The notes below the pieces were generated by a model, which saw nothing but the letters and a program-made list of their open reading frames with translations, did not search any database and had not been told where the DNA came from. Below, in pieces: positions 52,111 through 60,682 of a stretch of 64,000 nucleotides of DNA; position 1 is the stretch's first letter, and each line of letters begins with the position of its first letter. The translations under genes and the position numbers were made by a program. Source of the DNA: Rheinheimera sp. (GTDB lineage Bacteria; Pseudomonadota; Gammaproteobacteria; Enterobacterales; Alteromonadaceae); the NCBI GenBank assembly GCA_003543135.1, contig DPJG01000010.1, positions 124,001-188,000 of the forward strand, read 5' to 3'.

Positions 52111-53394
52111 TTACAGTTTGGCAAAAGCCCGATCCGCAGCAGCAATAGTGGCGGCTAAATCAGCATCGCTGTGCGCCAGGCTTAAAAAGCCCGCTTCATA
52201 AGCAGAAGGTGCCAGATAAACGCCTTCCTGCAACATCAAATGGAAAAACTTCTTAAAAGCTTCAATGTCACATTGGGTTGCTTCGGCATAACTGCTGATA
52301 TTTTGTTTGTCGGTGAAAAACAAACCAAACATACCGCCCACCTGATTCACTGAAAACGGCACCTTATGTTTGGCTGCCGCCGCTGTTAAACCAGCCAATA
52401 ACTGTGAAGTTTTAGCGGTTAAAGTTTCATAAACACCGGCTTTGCTGATTTCTTTTAAGGCTGCTAAACCCGCGGCCATGGCGATAGGGTTGCCCGACAA
52501 AGTACCGGCCTGATACACAGGGCCAAGTGGCGCTATATGGTGCATAATTTCTTTTTTGCCGCCAAAAGCGCCCACCGGCATACCACCACCGATAATTTTG
52601 CCCAGTGTCGTCAGATCCGGTTTCACGCCGTAATAAGCCTGAGCACCGCCTAAGGCAACACGAAAGCCGGTCATGACTTCATCAAAAATCAGCACGGCGC
52701 CATATTGGTCACATAAATCGCGTAAACCCTGCAGATAACCTGGTTTTGGCGGAATACAGTTCATATTACCGGCCACAGGCTCCACTATCACACAGGCGAT
52801 ATCAGCGCCTTTTTCGGCAAATAAAGCACTGAGTTGTTCCAGGTTATTAAATTCGCAAGTCAGGGTATATTTGGCAAAATCAGCAGGTACACCTGGGGAA
52901 TTGGGCACGCCTAAAGTTAAAGCGCCGGAGCCGGCTTTCACCAGTAAAGAGTCGGCATGGCCATGGTAACAACCTTCAAACTTCACAATAGTGTCGCGGC
53001 CGGTATAACCACGCGCCAGGCGAATTGCGCTCATGGTCGCTTCTGTGCCTGAACTCACCATCCGTACCATTTCCATTGAAGGTACTAAGGATGTCACTAA
53101 TTCCGCCATTTCAATTTCAGCAGGGCAAGGTGCACCAAAACTTAAACCTTTTTCGGCGGCCTGAATCACAGCTTCACGGATGGCAGGGTGGTTGTGGCCC
53201 AGCAACATCGGGCCCCAGGAGCCGATATAGTCGATATATTGTTTGCCATCCACATCAAAAATATAAGCACCGTCAGCGCGGTCGATAAATACCGGGGTAC
53301 CACCCACATGTTTAAAAGCCCGCACCGGAGAGTTCACGCCACCAGGTATGGTTTGTTGGGCACGGCTAAAAAGTTGTTCAGATAAAGTAGTCAT
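52111..53394 (-). CDS. hemL: Glutamate-1-semialdehyde 2,1-aminomutase
   Basis: HemL makes 5-aminolevulinate, the first haem precursor, by the C5 pathway. The 427 residues carry the PLP-binding signature [19 protein letters not shown] with the Schiff-base lysine near 265, as in E. coli, and [11 protein letters not shown] at the start. ATG 53394 is chosen from AGGAA and the family start ([12 protein letters not shown]); a 7-residue extension to 53415 is not needed. It shares the pyrB-hemL region and precedes the bidirectional terminator at 52054. Confidence 0.97.
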   Translation of the reverse strand: MTTLSEQLFSRAQQTIPGGVNSPVRAFKHVGGTPVFIDRADGAYIFDVDGKQYIDYIGSWGPMLLGHNHPAIREAVIQAAEKGLSFGAPCPAEIEMAELVTSLVPSMEMVRMVSSGTEATMSAIRLARGYTGRDTIVKFEGCYHGHADSLLVKAGSGALTLGVPNSPGVPADFAKYTLTCEFNNLEQLSALFAEKGADIACVIVEPVAGNMNCIPPKPGYLQGLRDLCDQYGAVLIFDEVMTGFRVALGGAQAYYGVKPDLTTLGKIIGGGMPVGAFGGKKEIMHHIAPLGPVYQAGTLSGNPIAMAAGLAALKEISKAGVYETLTAKTSQLLAGLTAAAAKHKVPFSVNQVGGMFGLFFTDKQNISSYAEATQCDIEAFKKFFHLMLQEGVYLAPSAYEAGFLSLAHSDADLAATIAAADRAFAKL

Positions 53395-53413
53395 TAGAAA
53401 AATTCCTGAAGGC

Positions 53414-53439
53414 AAAAGCGCAGCTGGAGCTGCGCGTTA
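53414..53439 (-). terminator. Terminator between pyrB and hemL
   Basis: GCGCAGCT (53418-53425) and AGCTGCGC (53428-53435) form a perfect stem with a 2-nt loop. On the minus strand a T-run (TTTTG) follows it. It lies about 60 bp after the pyrB stop and just before the hemL ribosome-binding site. Confidence 0.75.
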
Positions 53440-53494
53440 AAATAATCAGCTCTGCAATTTGATTCAATTCGATGCAGTGCCGGTGCTGTGCTGC

Positions 53495-54517
53495 TTAGCC
53501 TTTATTGGAGTACCCTTTGTTGGAATACCAGGGCACATCCTTTTCGTATTTGCTGACTAGGTTCTCAACACCCAAAGTTAAGGCAAATAACGCCATCCGT
53601 ACCAGCACACCGTTGTCGGCCTGACGGAAAATCGCCAGATTCGGGTTTAAATTCAGATCGTTATCCAGCTCATTTGCTTCAAGGCGCGAATCCCGCGGCA
53701 GCGGGTGCATAATCACCGTATTGGATTTGCAGTGCTGGGTATAAATCTGCTGATTTAACCTGAACTTACCACGGTATTTATTGGCTTCTTCCTGTGAAGG
53801 GAAACGCTCTTCCTGAATACGGGTCTGGTACACAATATCGGCATTAATATTGCCGGCCAGCTGATCGGTAATAGTCACCTGATGACCGGCATTTTCAATA
53901 GTGGCAATAATGTCATCCGGCATCGCCAGCTCGTTTGGTGCTATCAGGGTAAATTTGATGTTTTTATATAAAGCCAGCAGCTTGGACAACGAATGTACGG
54001 TGCGGCCAAATTTTAAATCGCCAATCATGGCAATGTGCATACCATCAATTTTTTGCGCTGAAGCGGCCAGCTCACGTTCTATGGTGAATAAATCCAATAA
54101 AGCCTGAGTCGGGTGTTCATTGGCACCGTCACCGCCGTTTAACACCGGCACCCTGCTGCCTTCGGCAAATTCAGCTACAGAGCCTGCCTGCGGGTGGCGC
54201 ATCGCTATCACATCGCTGTAGCTGCTGATCACCCGGGCGGTGTCAAACAAAGATTCACCTTTAGATAAAGCTGACGACTGCATGCCTGTGGTTTCGCGGA
54301 CTTCGCCGCCCAAGAGGTTAAAGGCACAACCAAAGCTAACCCGGGTACGGGTGCTGGGTTCAAAAAACAGGTTTCCCAGAATGGCGCCGTCCAGCACTGT
54401 GGTGCGCTTTTTACGGTAAGCATAAGGTTCCATGCTTTGGGCAATCTGGAATATATGTTGAATACTGTCGCGATCGAATTGTTTCACCGAAAGGATATGT
54501 TCGCCTTTGAAGCTCAT
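53495..54517 (-). CDS. pyrB: Aspartate carbamoyltransferase catalytic chain, long form
   Basis: PyrB joins carbamoyl phosphate and aspartate in pyrimidine synthesis. The 340 residues contain the carbamoyl-phosphate motif FFEPSTRTRVSFG (about 51-63) and HPTQALLDL (about 133-141). E. coli PyrB is about 311 residues; the extra is spread through the chain and at the end. The last residues read YSNKGYSNKG, a perfect five-residue repeat encoded by a 15-bp near-duplication. No pyrI regulatory-chain gene is adjacent, so allosteric control may be absent. A terminator follows at 53414. Confidence 0.95.
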   Translation of the reverse strand: MSFKGEHILSVKQFDRDSIQHIFQIAQSMEPYAYRKKRTTVLDGAILGNLFFEPSTRTRVSFGCAFNLLGGEVRETTGMQSSALSKGESLFDTARVISSYSDVIAMRHPQAGSVAEFAEGSRVPVLNGGDGANEHPTQALLDLFTIERELAASAQKIDGMHIAMIGDLKFGRTVHSLSKLLALYKNIKFTLIAPNELAMPDDIIATIENAGHQVTITDQLAGNINADIVYQTRIQEERFPSQEEANKYRGKFRLNQQIYTQHCKSNTVIMHPLPRDSRLEANELDNDLNLNPNLAIFRQADNGVLVRMALFALTLGVENLVSKYEKDVPWYSNKGYSNKG

Positions 54518-54547
54518 CTTGGGTGCCTATTGCTTGGAGTGACAGAA

Positions 54548-54564
54548 AGCGGCACTAGGCCGCT
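54548..54564 (-). terminator. Weak terminator-like hairpin after hemJ
   Basis: AGCGGC and GCCGCT (54548-54553, 54559-54564) form a 6-bp stem with a 5-nt loop, followed on the minus strand by TTTCTGTC. It lies between the hemJ stop (54612) and the pyrB start. The structure is short, so confidence is low. Confidence 0.35.
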
Positions 54565-54611
54565 GAACTGGCGCGCAGTATAACAAAGTCAGGCGCTAAA
54601 CACGAAGGCCA

Positions 54612-55043
54612 TCAGACAGGTTTCATCACCGCCAATAAAATAATGGCAAACATCACCAGCACAGGTAATTCATTAAAAATGCGGTAAAAACGTGGGCTTT
54701 TTTGGTTACGGTTGTGTTTAAAATCGGCCAGCAGCTTAAAACAATAACCGTGGTAAGCGTACAGAAAAATCACCAGCACCAGTTTGTAATGTAACCAGCT
54801 GCTTGCTTTAAACCAGGCGCCGCCGTAGCTGTGAATAAGCAGCAATCCAAACAGCAGCGTCAGCACCGCAAATGGGGTGACAAAATACAACAGCCGCCTT
54901 TCCATCACTTTAAAAATGGCATCAACATCAGCCGATTGATTGCCGGCGTGGTAGACAAACAAACGGGGCAGATAAAAAATACCGGCAAACCAGGCCACCA
55001 TAAAACCTATATGCAAACCTTTGTACAGCAGTAAAAACGACAT
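54612..55043 (-). CDS. hemJ: HemJ-type protoporphyrinogen oxidase (CopD/UPF0093 family)
   Basis: HemJ oxidises protoporphyrinogen IX late in haem synthesis. The 143-residue protein has four membrane helices and the family signatures: KGLHIGFMVAWFAGIFYLPR (about 8-27), the ERRLL element (about 48-52), SSWLHYKLVLV (about 82-92) and FNELPVLVMF. The conserved histidines are present. HemJ is one of three unrelated enzymes for this step; the gene is absent from E. coli. ATG has AGGAA upstream. The clcA stop is 11 bp upstream, suggesting a clcA-hemJ transcript. Confidence 0.9.
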   Translation of the reverse strand: MSFLLLYKGLHIGFMVAWFAGIFYLPRLFVYHAGNQSADVDAIFKVMERRLLYFVTPFAVLTLLFGLLLIHSYGGAWFKASSWLHYKLVLVIFLYAYHGYCFKLLADFKHNRNQKSPRFYRIFNELPVLVMFAIILLAVMKPV

Positions 55044-55054
55044 TGTTGTTCCTG

Positions 55055-56761
55055 TTACAGTAAATTGTTTTGCCGCATCAATAAGCTACGGACCTGTTCC
55101 CACAGCACTAAACCAAGGGGCTGATGGGCGTCTTCATCATCATAAATCAGCACTGCACCTTCACGCTGGTCACCCAGTTCAGCAAACACTTCCGCCATAG
55201 TGGCCTGATGACTGAGCGCCGCCACAGGTAAAAACTTCAGTGAGCTTTCGCCTGTCATCGACATAGAAACATCATAACTGGCCAGCTCGTAATGTTGATC
55301 CACGGCATAACTGCGTTTGATCAGCAGCGGTTGTTGCACCGGCATACTATCCAGTGCCTGGATCACCTGCGCATCTGTTGGATTTTCCAGTACCTGATAA
55401 TCCTGCTGCAACATGGCCAGCACCCCGACTTTTTGCAGCACGTCGTCTGCCGGCGCTAATTTATAGGGCAGCTGCATAAAATCAAGTTGCTGCAGGAATA
55501 TGGATTTAGTCTGGAAAAACTGCACTGCAGTGACATAAGAGGCAGTGATCACCAGCATAGCGGGCACCGCAAGTTCAGGGTTAGCGGCAAGTTCGGTCAC
55601 AGCCATTAAAGCGGCCAGCGGCGCGTGCAAAGTGGCGGCCATCATACCGGCCATGCCAAGCACGGCATAAGTGCCGGCCACTGAATGATCGCCTATCAGC
55701 AGTCCTGGCAAAAATGCCAATAAAGTGCCCATCACAATGCCTATACCAAACACAGGGCCGACTATACCGCCTGGCACGCCAAGACCAAGGGCGGTGACGG
55801 TCAGAATAATTTTTGCGAGGAAAATGGCAAACAGCAGCGTCAGCTCAGCAGGCGCCGTCACCGCATAATGAATAGCACCGGTTTCAGCACCCAAAGCTTG
55901 TGGCACCAGATACCCAATACCAGCGGTCACAAAAGCCGCCAGACCAAGACGCAACGCCAGATGCCAGCTTTTAAAAATGGTCATGGTTTTCATCAGACTT
56001 TTATTAAAAAAGGTGGCGACCACGCCCATGGCAATACCGCAGAGTGCCAGATAAGGCAGATGCCAGTTACTTAATGAAATCATGGTGATAGAGGCTAAAT
56101 CATTGCCTTCACCAAACACAGCCCGCGTGGCCAGGGCTCCTGCCATCGAGGCCAGCATGATGGGCACAAACACATGAATACGGTATTCACGCAACACCAC
56201 TTCCATCACAAAAATAACAGCAGCCAAAGGAGTATTAAAAGAAGCGGAAATACCGGCGGCAATACCACAACCGGCCAGAATACGAATGCTGTTATAAGGC
56301 AAACGCAGATAAGAGCCCAGGCTGCTAGCGCCAAAAGCGCCCAAATGTACCGAAGGGCCTTCCCGCCCAACCGAAAAACCGGCAGATAGTGCCGTGATAC
56401 CGCCGACAAACTGATGCAGGGTGTTTTTCAGCGGCATCATGCCGTATTTCACTTTAATACGGTGGATGACAAAAGGGATGCCAAGCCGGTAATGGCGCAA
56501 ACCTATCAGCAAACCGAGCAGGCTGATAAGCACTGCCGCAATAAAAGGCAGCACCACCCGTTCCAGCGCTGGCAAGGACGTAAAGTCGTCACTGTGCTCA
56601 AGATAAAACGCCTGAATGCCCATAATGGCAAGGCGGAATAAAATAATCAGCGCAGCAGCAATCAACCCGCCGGCCAGGCCAAGCAGACATAACTGGAGTG
56701 AAGTGACGGGCAAGGCCAGCCGCCGCCTAAGCGGTGGTAGCCATAATCGCCAGGATTTCAT
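55055..56761 (-). CDS. clcA: CLC-type chloride channel/exchanger with C-terminal CBS-like region
   Basis: The 568-residue membrane protein shows the CLC selectivity motifs GREGPSVHLGAFG (about 142-154) and LGLGVPGGIVGPVFGIG (about 340-356), with the gating glutamate in GREGP. The C-terminal 150 residues form a cytoplasmic domain, likely CBS pair (PTDAQVIQALDSMP, REGAVLIYDDEDAHQPLGLV). Start ATG 56761 is the most likely for the family; a longer reading to 56830 is possible. E. coli has hemL-clcA-erpA; pyrB and hemJ are inserted here. It is divergent from the next gene with 57 bp between. Confidence 0.93.
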   Translation of the reverse strand: MKSWRLWLPPLRRRLALPVTSLQLCLLGLAGGLIAAALIILFRLAIMGIQAFYLEHSDDFTSLPALERVVLPFIAAVLISLLGLLIGLRHYRLGIPFVIHRIKVKYGMMPLKNTLHQFVGGITALSAGFSVGREGPSVHLGAFGASSLGSYLRLPYNSIRILAGCGIAAGISASFNTPLAAVIFVMEVVLREYRIHVFVPIMLASMAGALATRAVFGEGNDLASITMISLSNWHLPYLALCGIAMGVVATFFNKSLMKTMTIFKSWHLALRLGLAAFVTAGIGYLVPQALGAETGAIHYAVTAPAELTLLFAIFLAKIILTVTALGLGVPGGIVGPVFGIGIVMGTLLAFLPGLLIGDHSVAGTYAVLGMAGMMAATLHAPLAALMAVTELAANPELAVPAMLVITASYVTAVQFFQTKSIFLQQLDFMQLPYKLAPADDVLQKVGVLAMLQQDYQVLENPTDAQVIQALDSMPVQQPLLIKRSYAVDQHYELASYDVSMSMTGESSLKFLPVAALSHQATMAEVFAELGDQREGAVLIYDDEDAHQPLGLVLWEQVRSLLMRQNNLL

Positions 56762-56818
56762 GCTAAAGTACCGGCAATAACCAAATGAAATGACAAACAT
56801 AACACTTTGAGTGCTTTG

Positions 56819-57553
56819 ATGAAACTTCAACGATTCAGCTTATGGCTGGCGCAGCATCGCAAACAGCTGGTGTGGCTTGCCTCAACAGCCGTTGTGGCGG
56901 CGCTGGCTGGCTGGCAATTGGGCAATCTGAGCCTGGTGCAGCAGCTGCGCCAACAAAGCGAACAACTTGAGCTGTTACAACAGCAATTGCAGCAAAAAGA
57001 GCAGGCTTTGGCGCAACAGCTGAAACAAACAGATTATCTGACCGCAGAGCTGGCGGTGGAGCGCAACACCATTCAGTTGCAGCAACAAGACTTAAAAGCC
57101 GAACAACAAAAGTTGTTTGATACCCGCAAAGAGTTAGCTTTTTATCAGAAAATTATTTCACCCGACTTACAGGCCAACAGCTTAATTATTGAAAGTTTTA
57201 GCCTGACCAAGGGCAGTGCTGTTGGCAGTTATAAGTTTAATCTGGTGCTGATTGAGCAGGATAAACAGAAAAACTTTGCCAAAGGCCAGATCAGCCTGAT
57301 GTTGCACGGCATCCGGCAAGGTAAAAAAACCAGCGTCGATTTATTAAAACTGGCCGGTTTTGCCAAGGCCGACCGGCGTTTTAGCTTTAAACATTTTCAG
57401 ATTTTTGAAGGTGAGTTTGTGTTGCCCGCTGCTTTTGATGCCGAACAAGTGGAAGTGACTGTCAGCGTGCCGGCAAGCCGCGGTCAGAAAGCTGCAAAGG
57501 TCAGCAAAACCTTGTTATGGCATGAAGCGTTGCCCGGTGAAATACTTGAATAA
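56819..57553 (+). CDS. DUF6776-like membrane-anchored coiled-coil protein
   Basis: The 244-residue product has an N-terminal membrane helix (QLVWLASTAVVAALAGWQL, about 17-35), a coiled coil rich in Gln/Leu (about 40-110) and a periplasmic globular domain with QANSLIIESFSLTKGSAVGSYKFNLVL (under 30 residues in) and a GEFVLPAAFDAEQVEV strand region. ATG 56819 is used; the frame starts at a TTG at 56807. I believe it is the DUF6776 family of unknown function. It lies 51 bp before erpA on the same strand, so the two may be co-transcribed. Confidence 0.75.
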   Translation: MKLQRFSLWLAQHRKQLVWLASTAVVAALAGWQLGNLSLVQQLRQQSEQLELLQQQLQQKEQALAQQLKQTDYLTAELAVERNTIQLQQQDLKAEQQKLFDTRKELAFYQKIISPDLQANSLIIESFSLTKGSAVGSYKFNLVLIEQDKQKNFAKGQISLMLHGIRQGKKTSVDLLKLAGFAKADRRFSFKHFQIFEGEFVLPAAFDAEQVEVTVSVPASRGQKAAKVSKTLLWHEALPGEILE

Positions 57554-57604
57554 ATTAGTCAGGTATTAGATAATTTGCGCCCATTTTCCAGCTGAGGTTA
57601 AGCA

Positions 57605-57946
57605 ATGTCTGAAATTCAGGTTCCGATTCAATTTACGGATGCGGCCGCCAATAAAGTGCTTACGCTCATTACGGATGAAGAAAATCCGGAGTTAAAACTG
57701 CGGGTTTATGTGACTGGCGGCGGTTGCTCGGGTTTTCAATACGGTTTTACCTTTGATGAAAAGGTCAATGATGGCGACCTCACTGTTGAAAAAAATGGTG
57801 TGGTGATGGTGGTTGATCCGATGAGCTTGCAATATCTGATGGGCGGCACAGTCGATTACACCGAAGGCTTACAAGGTAGCCGTTTTATCGTACAAAACCC
57901 CAATGCAACCACCACTTGTGGTTGTGGTTCCAGCTTTTCCGTTTGA
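57605..57946 (+). CDS. erpA: Iron-sulfur cluster insertion protein ErpA
   Basis: ErpA is an A-type carrier that delivers Fe-S clusters to target proteins, including those of isoprenoid synthesis. The 113-residue protein has the three conserved cysteines: one in [12 protein letters not shown] (about 42) and two in TTCGCGSSF (about 105 and 107). GAGG stands before the ATG. E. coli erpA also follows clcA. A hairpin with a T-rich tail follows. Confidence 0.96.
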   Translation: MSEIQVPIQFTDAAANKVLTLITDEENPELKLRVYVTGGGCSGFQYGFTFDEKVNDGDLTVEKNGVVMVVDPMSLQYLMGGTVDYTEGLQGSRFIVQNPNATTTCGCGSSFSV

Positions 57947-57956
57947 TCCGCTGTTT

Positions 57957-58003
57957 GACCAGTTCTGGCAAAGTTCTGAACTGGTCTGTTCTGTCTGTTT
58001 TTT
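57957..58003 (+). terminator. Terminator-like hairpin after erpA
   Basis: GACCAGTTC (57957-57965) pairs with GAACTGGTC (57978-57986) around a 12-nt loop, then a T-rich tail (57987-58003). It is 10 bp after the erpA stop. Confidence 0.7.
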
Positions 58004-58361
58004 CCGCATTTATTTTTTTGTACCGATGGTTCAATAAATCTTTCTGCGCTAATATGACGCCGATTTTATAACATCAATTTCACAGTTGTATGTTATTTGT
58101 CTTTTGCTTGTGTGCTGTTTGTATAGCATTTTGCAACACGCTGCGTAAAGCTTGCATATTTCTTGTTTTATATCAGTTAGATAAACCTCGAGGTTGTCTG
58201 CAGCTACAAATTTTAACGTCTGTAACTGTACGCTCGTCGCATCCTATGGTTTAATTAACTGATATTTATTGCTTATTGGGACACCAATAAGGTTTGGATT
58301 TTGATTTGGCAGGAAGTGTTTGACATAAAAAAAGCGATTAACGCTGGGAGAAGAAAACGTT
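58004..58361. promoter_or_regulatory. 358-bp XRE upstream region with two palindromes
   Basis: ATAACAT (58068-58074) and ATGTTAT (58090-58096) form an inverted repeat with a 15-bp spacer. AACCTCGAGGTT (58184-58195) is a perfect 12-bp palindrome. Both lie in an A+T-rich stretch with no gene, 165-295 bp upstream of the XRE gene. Controllers of this type often bind palindromes at their own promoter, so these may be its operators. Confidence 0.4.
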
Positions 58362-58607
58362 ATGAAAGGTACTAAAAGCGTCATTTCTGACGAGAACAAG
58401 AGACTGTGTTTATGGTTAAAGCGGCAAAGGCAGGATAAAGGCCACACCATGCGTAGTCTGTCTGAAGTATTGGGTACCCCACATTCATTTATTGGAAAAG
58501 TTGAGAACCAGGAGCGTCGCCTGGATGTGGTGGAGTTTGTCCGGTATTGTCAGGCATTGGAAGTAGACCCAGCGGACGGATTAAAGCAGGTGTTGAGTCA
58601 GGCATAA
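58362..58607 (+). CDS. Solitary XRE-family helix-turn-helix regulator
   Basis: The 81-residue protein is a single Cro/C1-type helix-turn-helix domain: CLWLKRQRQDKGHTMRSLSEV, GTPHSFIGKVENQERRLDVVE and FVRYCQALEVDPADGL. The S-x-I-x-K-V-E-x-x-E-R-R stretch is the recognition region. No restriction enzyme or toxin gene is next to it, so it is not obviously a controller or antitoxin. GGGAGAAG is placed 8-10 nt before the ATG. A strong terminator follows. Confidence 0.88.
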   Translation: MKGTKSVISDENKRLCLWLKRQRQDKGHTMRSLSEVLGTPHSFIGKVENQERRLDVVEFVRYCQALEVDPADGLKQVLSQA

Positions 58608-58624
58608 GACTCAGCAACTGATAC

Positions 58625-58653
58625 AAAAAAGCCGCAAATTTTGCGGCTTTTTT
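58625..58653. terminator. Bidirectional terminator between the XRE gene and ampG
   Basis: GCCGCAA and TTGCGGC (58631-58637, 58641-58647) flanked by A6 and T6 form a symmetrical hairpin. The XRE gene ends at 58607 and ampG, on the other strand, at 58702. Confidence 0.9.
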
Positions 58654-58701
58654 GTGCCTGAAATACCTCGTCAGGCTGTGTTTGCCGGTATCTCTGGCGC
58701 T

Positions 58702-60048
58702 TTATTCAGCAATAGCCCGACGTTTTTTCAGTTGCTGTACTATGGCAAACAGTAACAATAAACCCGGGATCACCATCAGCGACGTAATAATAAAAAACAG
58801 ACTCCAGTTACCATCCAGCATATCCACCATGCTACCGCCGAGGGATGCGACAGTGGTGCGGCCAAAATTACCAATGGACGCCAGTAGCGCATATTGGCTG
58901 GCTGAAAAAGCCACACCGGTAAAACTGGTCAGAAAGGCGACAAAAGCCACAATAGAAAAAGCAGTGGTAAAGTTATCCAGTAAAATGGTCCACAGCAGCA
59001 GATTTTCGTCCGGACCCACTTCGGCTATCCAGGCAAACATCAGGTTGCTGGCCGCCATCGTGATACCGCCCAACACCAAACCTTTGATCACACCAAAGCG
59101 CACATTTAATAAACTGCCCAGTAGCGTAAACACCAGTGTTGCGCCCCAGCCAATCAGTTTGGAATACTCGGCAATTTGCTCATTACTAAAACCCACTTCG
59201 CGGTAAAACTGGATCGACATGCGGCCTAAAAAGGCTTCGCCCAGTTTAAAGACAAATACAAAACTGATCAGCAGCAGCGCCAGTGTCATACCGTTACGGC
59301 GGAAAAATTCGGCAAAAGGCTCCACTACTGTCACTGTTAACCACAGCAGGGCTGGGTGTTGTAATGAGTTCTGATAACGTTCAGCCGCTTTTTGTTGCAG
59401 CAAGTCCCTGTTGCTTGCCGGCTCTTTCACCATCAGCGTCAGAGCGGCCAGCAGCAACCACATCAATGCCATACCCAGATAAACCGCAGGCCAACCCCAG
59501 CTGTCGGCATAATGAAAAGCAAAATAACCGGGCAAAGAATACCCAGTCCACCAGCCCATCACGCCCATAGCGGCAGCTGCCGGCAGTTTATTTTCATTTT
59601 GACCAATAATATCAATGCGATAACCATCAATTGCCACATCCTGAGTGGCGGCTGCAACTGCAATCAACAGCGCCAGTAATGAAGTCCATAACAAACTAAA
59701 ACCCGGATTGGTGAAAGCGATAGCAAAAGTGGCCAGCATAATCAGTAGCTGCATGCTGACAACCCAGCTGCGGCGTTGTCCAAGAGTCCGGTGAAAGTAG
59801 GGTAAATGCAGCCGGTCAACCAACGGAGCCCATAAAAAGTTCAGCGCAAAAACTGCAGTGACAGAACCAAAGTAACCAATAGCTGCACGGGATAAATTGG
59901 CATCTTTGAGCCAGCCACTCATGGCCGAACCAATCAGCACCCAGGGAAAACCGGACGAACAACCGAGCAGGAAAATATAAAATAGCCGGATGTCGCGGTA
60001 TTGTTGCAAAGCAACCCGAAAACCGGTTGGGGTGACAGCGTCAGACAT
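58702..60048 (-). CDS. ampG: Muropeptide permease AmpG
   Basis: AmpG imports anhydro-muropeptides for peptidoglycan recycling and so affects AmpC induction. The 448-residue protein has about 12-14 membrane helices and the AmpG motifs RDIRLFYIFLLGCSSGFPW near the start and TQDVAIDGYRIDIIGQNE in the central loop. ATG 60048 is chosen with GGAG upstream; the frame extends 18 codons further. E. coli has bolA-yajG-ampG; here the same genes are present with ppiase and rlmG between. Confidence 0.95.
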   Translation of the reverse strand: MSDAVTPTGFRVALQQYRDIRLFYIFLLGCSSGFPWVLIGSAMSGWLKDANLSRAAIGYFGSVTAVFALNFLWAPLVDRLHLPYFHRTLGQRRSWVVSMQLLIMLATFAIAFTNPGFSLLWTSLLALLIAVAAATQDVAIDGYRIDIIGQNENKLPAAAAMGVMGWWTGYSLPGYFAFHYADSWGWPAVYLGMALMWLLLAALTLMVKEPASNRDLLQQKAAERYQNSLQHPALLWLTVTVVEPFAEFFRRNGMTLALLLISFVFVFKLGEAFLGRMSIQFYREVGFSNEQIAEYSKLIGWGATLVFTLLGSLLNVRFGVIKGLVLGGITMAASNLMFAWIAEVGPDENLLLWTILLDNFTTAFSIVAFVAFLTSFTGVAFSASQYALLASIGNFGRTTVASLGGSMVDMLDGNWSLFFIITSLMVIPGLLLLFAIVQQLKKRRAIAE

Positions 60049-60144
60049 GCAGGGGATTCTCCGGTGTGATGCCAGGCATCTCAGATGTAATGCAGGCAGC
60101 ACCTTAACAAAGAGGCAGGTCAGATGAAAGTAGCAACAGGCACA

Positions 60145-60170
60145 AGTAGTTAGAAAAAGTAGTCAGAAAT
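60145..60170. repeat. Two tandem 13-bp direct repeats upstream of ampG
   Basis: AGTAGTTAGAAAA (60145-60157) and AGTAGTCAGAAAT (60158-60170) share 11 of 13 bases. They lie about 100 bp upstream of the ampG start. They may bind a regulator, but nothing identifies it. Confidence 0.45.
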
Positions 60171-60219
60171 AGCGGCGTTGGCAGACGTCAGCCGGCGCTT
60201 GGGGAGGTATCAGGCTGTA

Positions 60220-60540
60220 TTAAGGTCTGATCCCGACACAGTCCTGCGGCAATCTGGTTTTACCGCGTAAGTAGCCCAGACAATTTTGCAGCTGACGACG
60301 TAAAATCCGGTCATGGCGCAGTTCCTGTTCTGACCAGAATTCCAGCTGATACAACACATGCCAGAACACCTGTTCGCGGAAGGTGGCTGGTATATTCTGG
60401 CTGATTTTCAGCTGCGCCCACTCTTCCAGCGTGTCCCAGACAAATAAATGTAATTCCCGGTGCGGCAATTGGCCGCGGAAAAAGCGTGAGACAAAATAAA
60501 TCAATTGTTGTGATTTATCGTCAATAAAGGACTGTAACAT
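60220..60540 (-). CDS. Small conserved protein of unknown function
   Basis: The 106-residue protein (ATG 60540; CAGGG about 9 nt upstream) begins MLQSFIDDKSQQLIYFVSR and contains FFRGQLPHRELHLFVWDTLEEW and a C-terminal LRRQLQNCLGYLRGKTRLP. Similar short proteins occur near rlmG/yajG in Alteromonadales as far as I recall, but no function is known. It is predicted helical and cytoplasmic, with Trp/Phe-rich faces that suggest a binding partner. It lies between the cyclophilin gene and ampG on the same strand. Confidence 0.7.
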   Translation of the reverse strand: MLQSFIDDKSQQLIYFVSRFFRGQLPHRELHLFVWDTLEEWAQLKISQNIPATFREQVFWHVLYQLEFWSEQELRHDRILRRQLQNCLGYLRGKTRLPQDCVGIRP

Positions 60541-60629
60541 GATGTTTGCCCTGATACCGGCGACCCTGGTCGCTGAGGTTAACTTCACTGTTAACGACAA
60601 GTCTCTGACTGCAGACTCAATGATCCGGC

Positions 60630-60657
60630 GCCCTATTAGCATTTGCTAAATAAGGGC
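60630..60657. other. Hairpin between the cyclophilin gene and the small conserved gene
   Basis: GCCCT...AGGGC (60630-60634, 60653-60657) encloses a perfect TTAGCA-TT-TGCTAA inverted repeat (60636-60649). No T-run follows on the minus strand, so it may be a partial terminator, pause or RNA processing site. Confidence 0.4.
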
Positions 60658-60682
60658 ACCGTTAGGGCAAGTATAGCGGGCT

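Noticed and set aside
58362-58607. Antitoxin or restriction-modification controller
   Set aside because: No toxin, methylase or endonuclease gene lies nearby; erpA and ampG are the neighbours.
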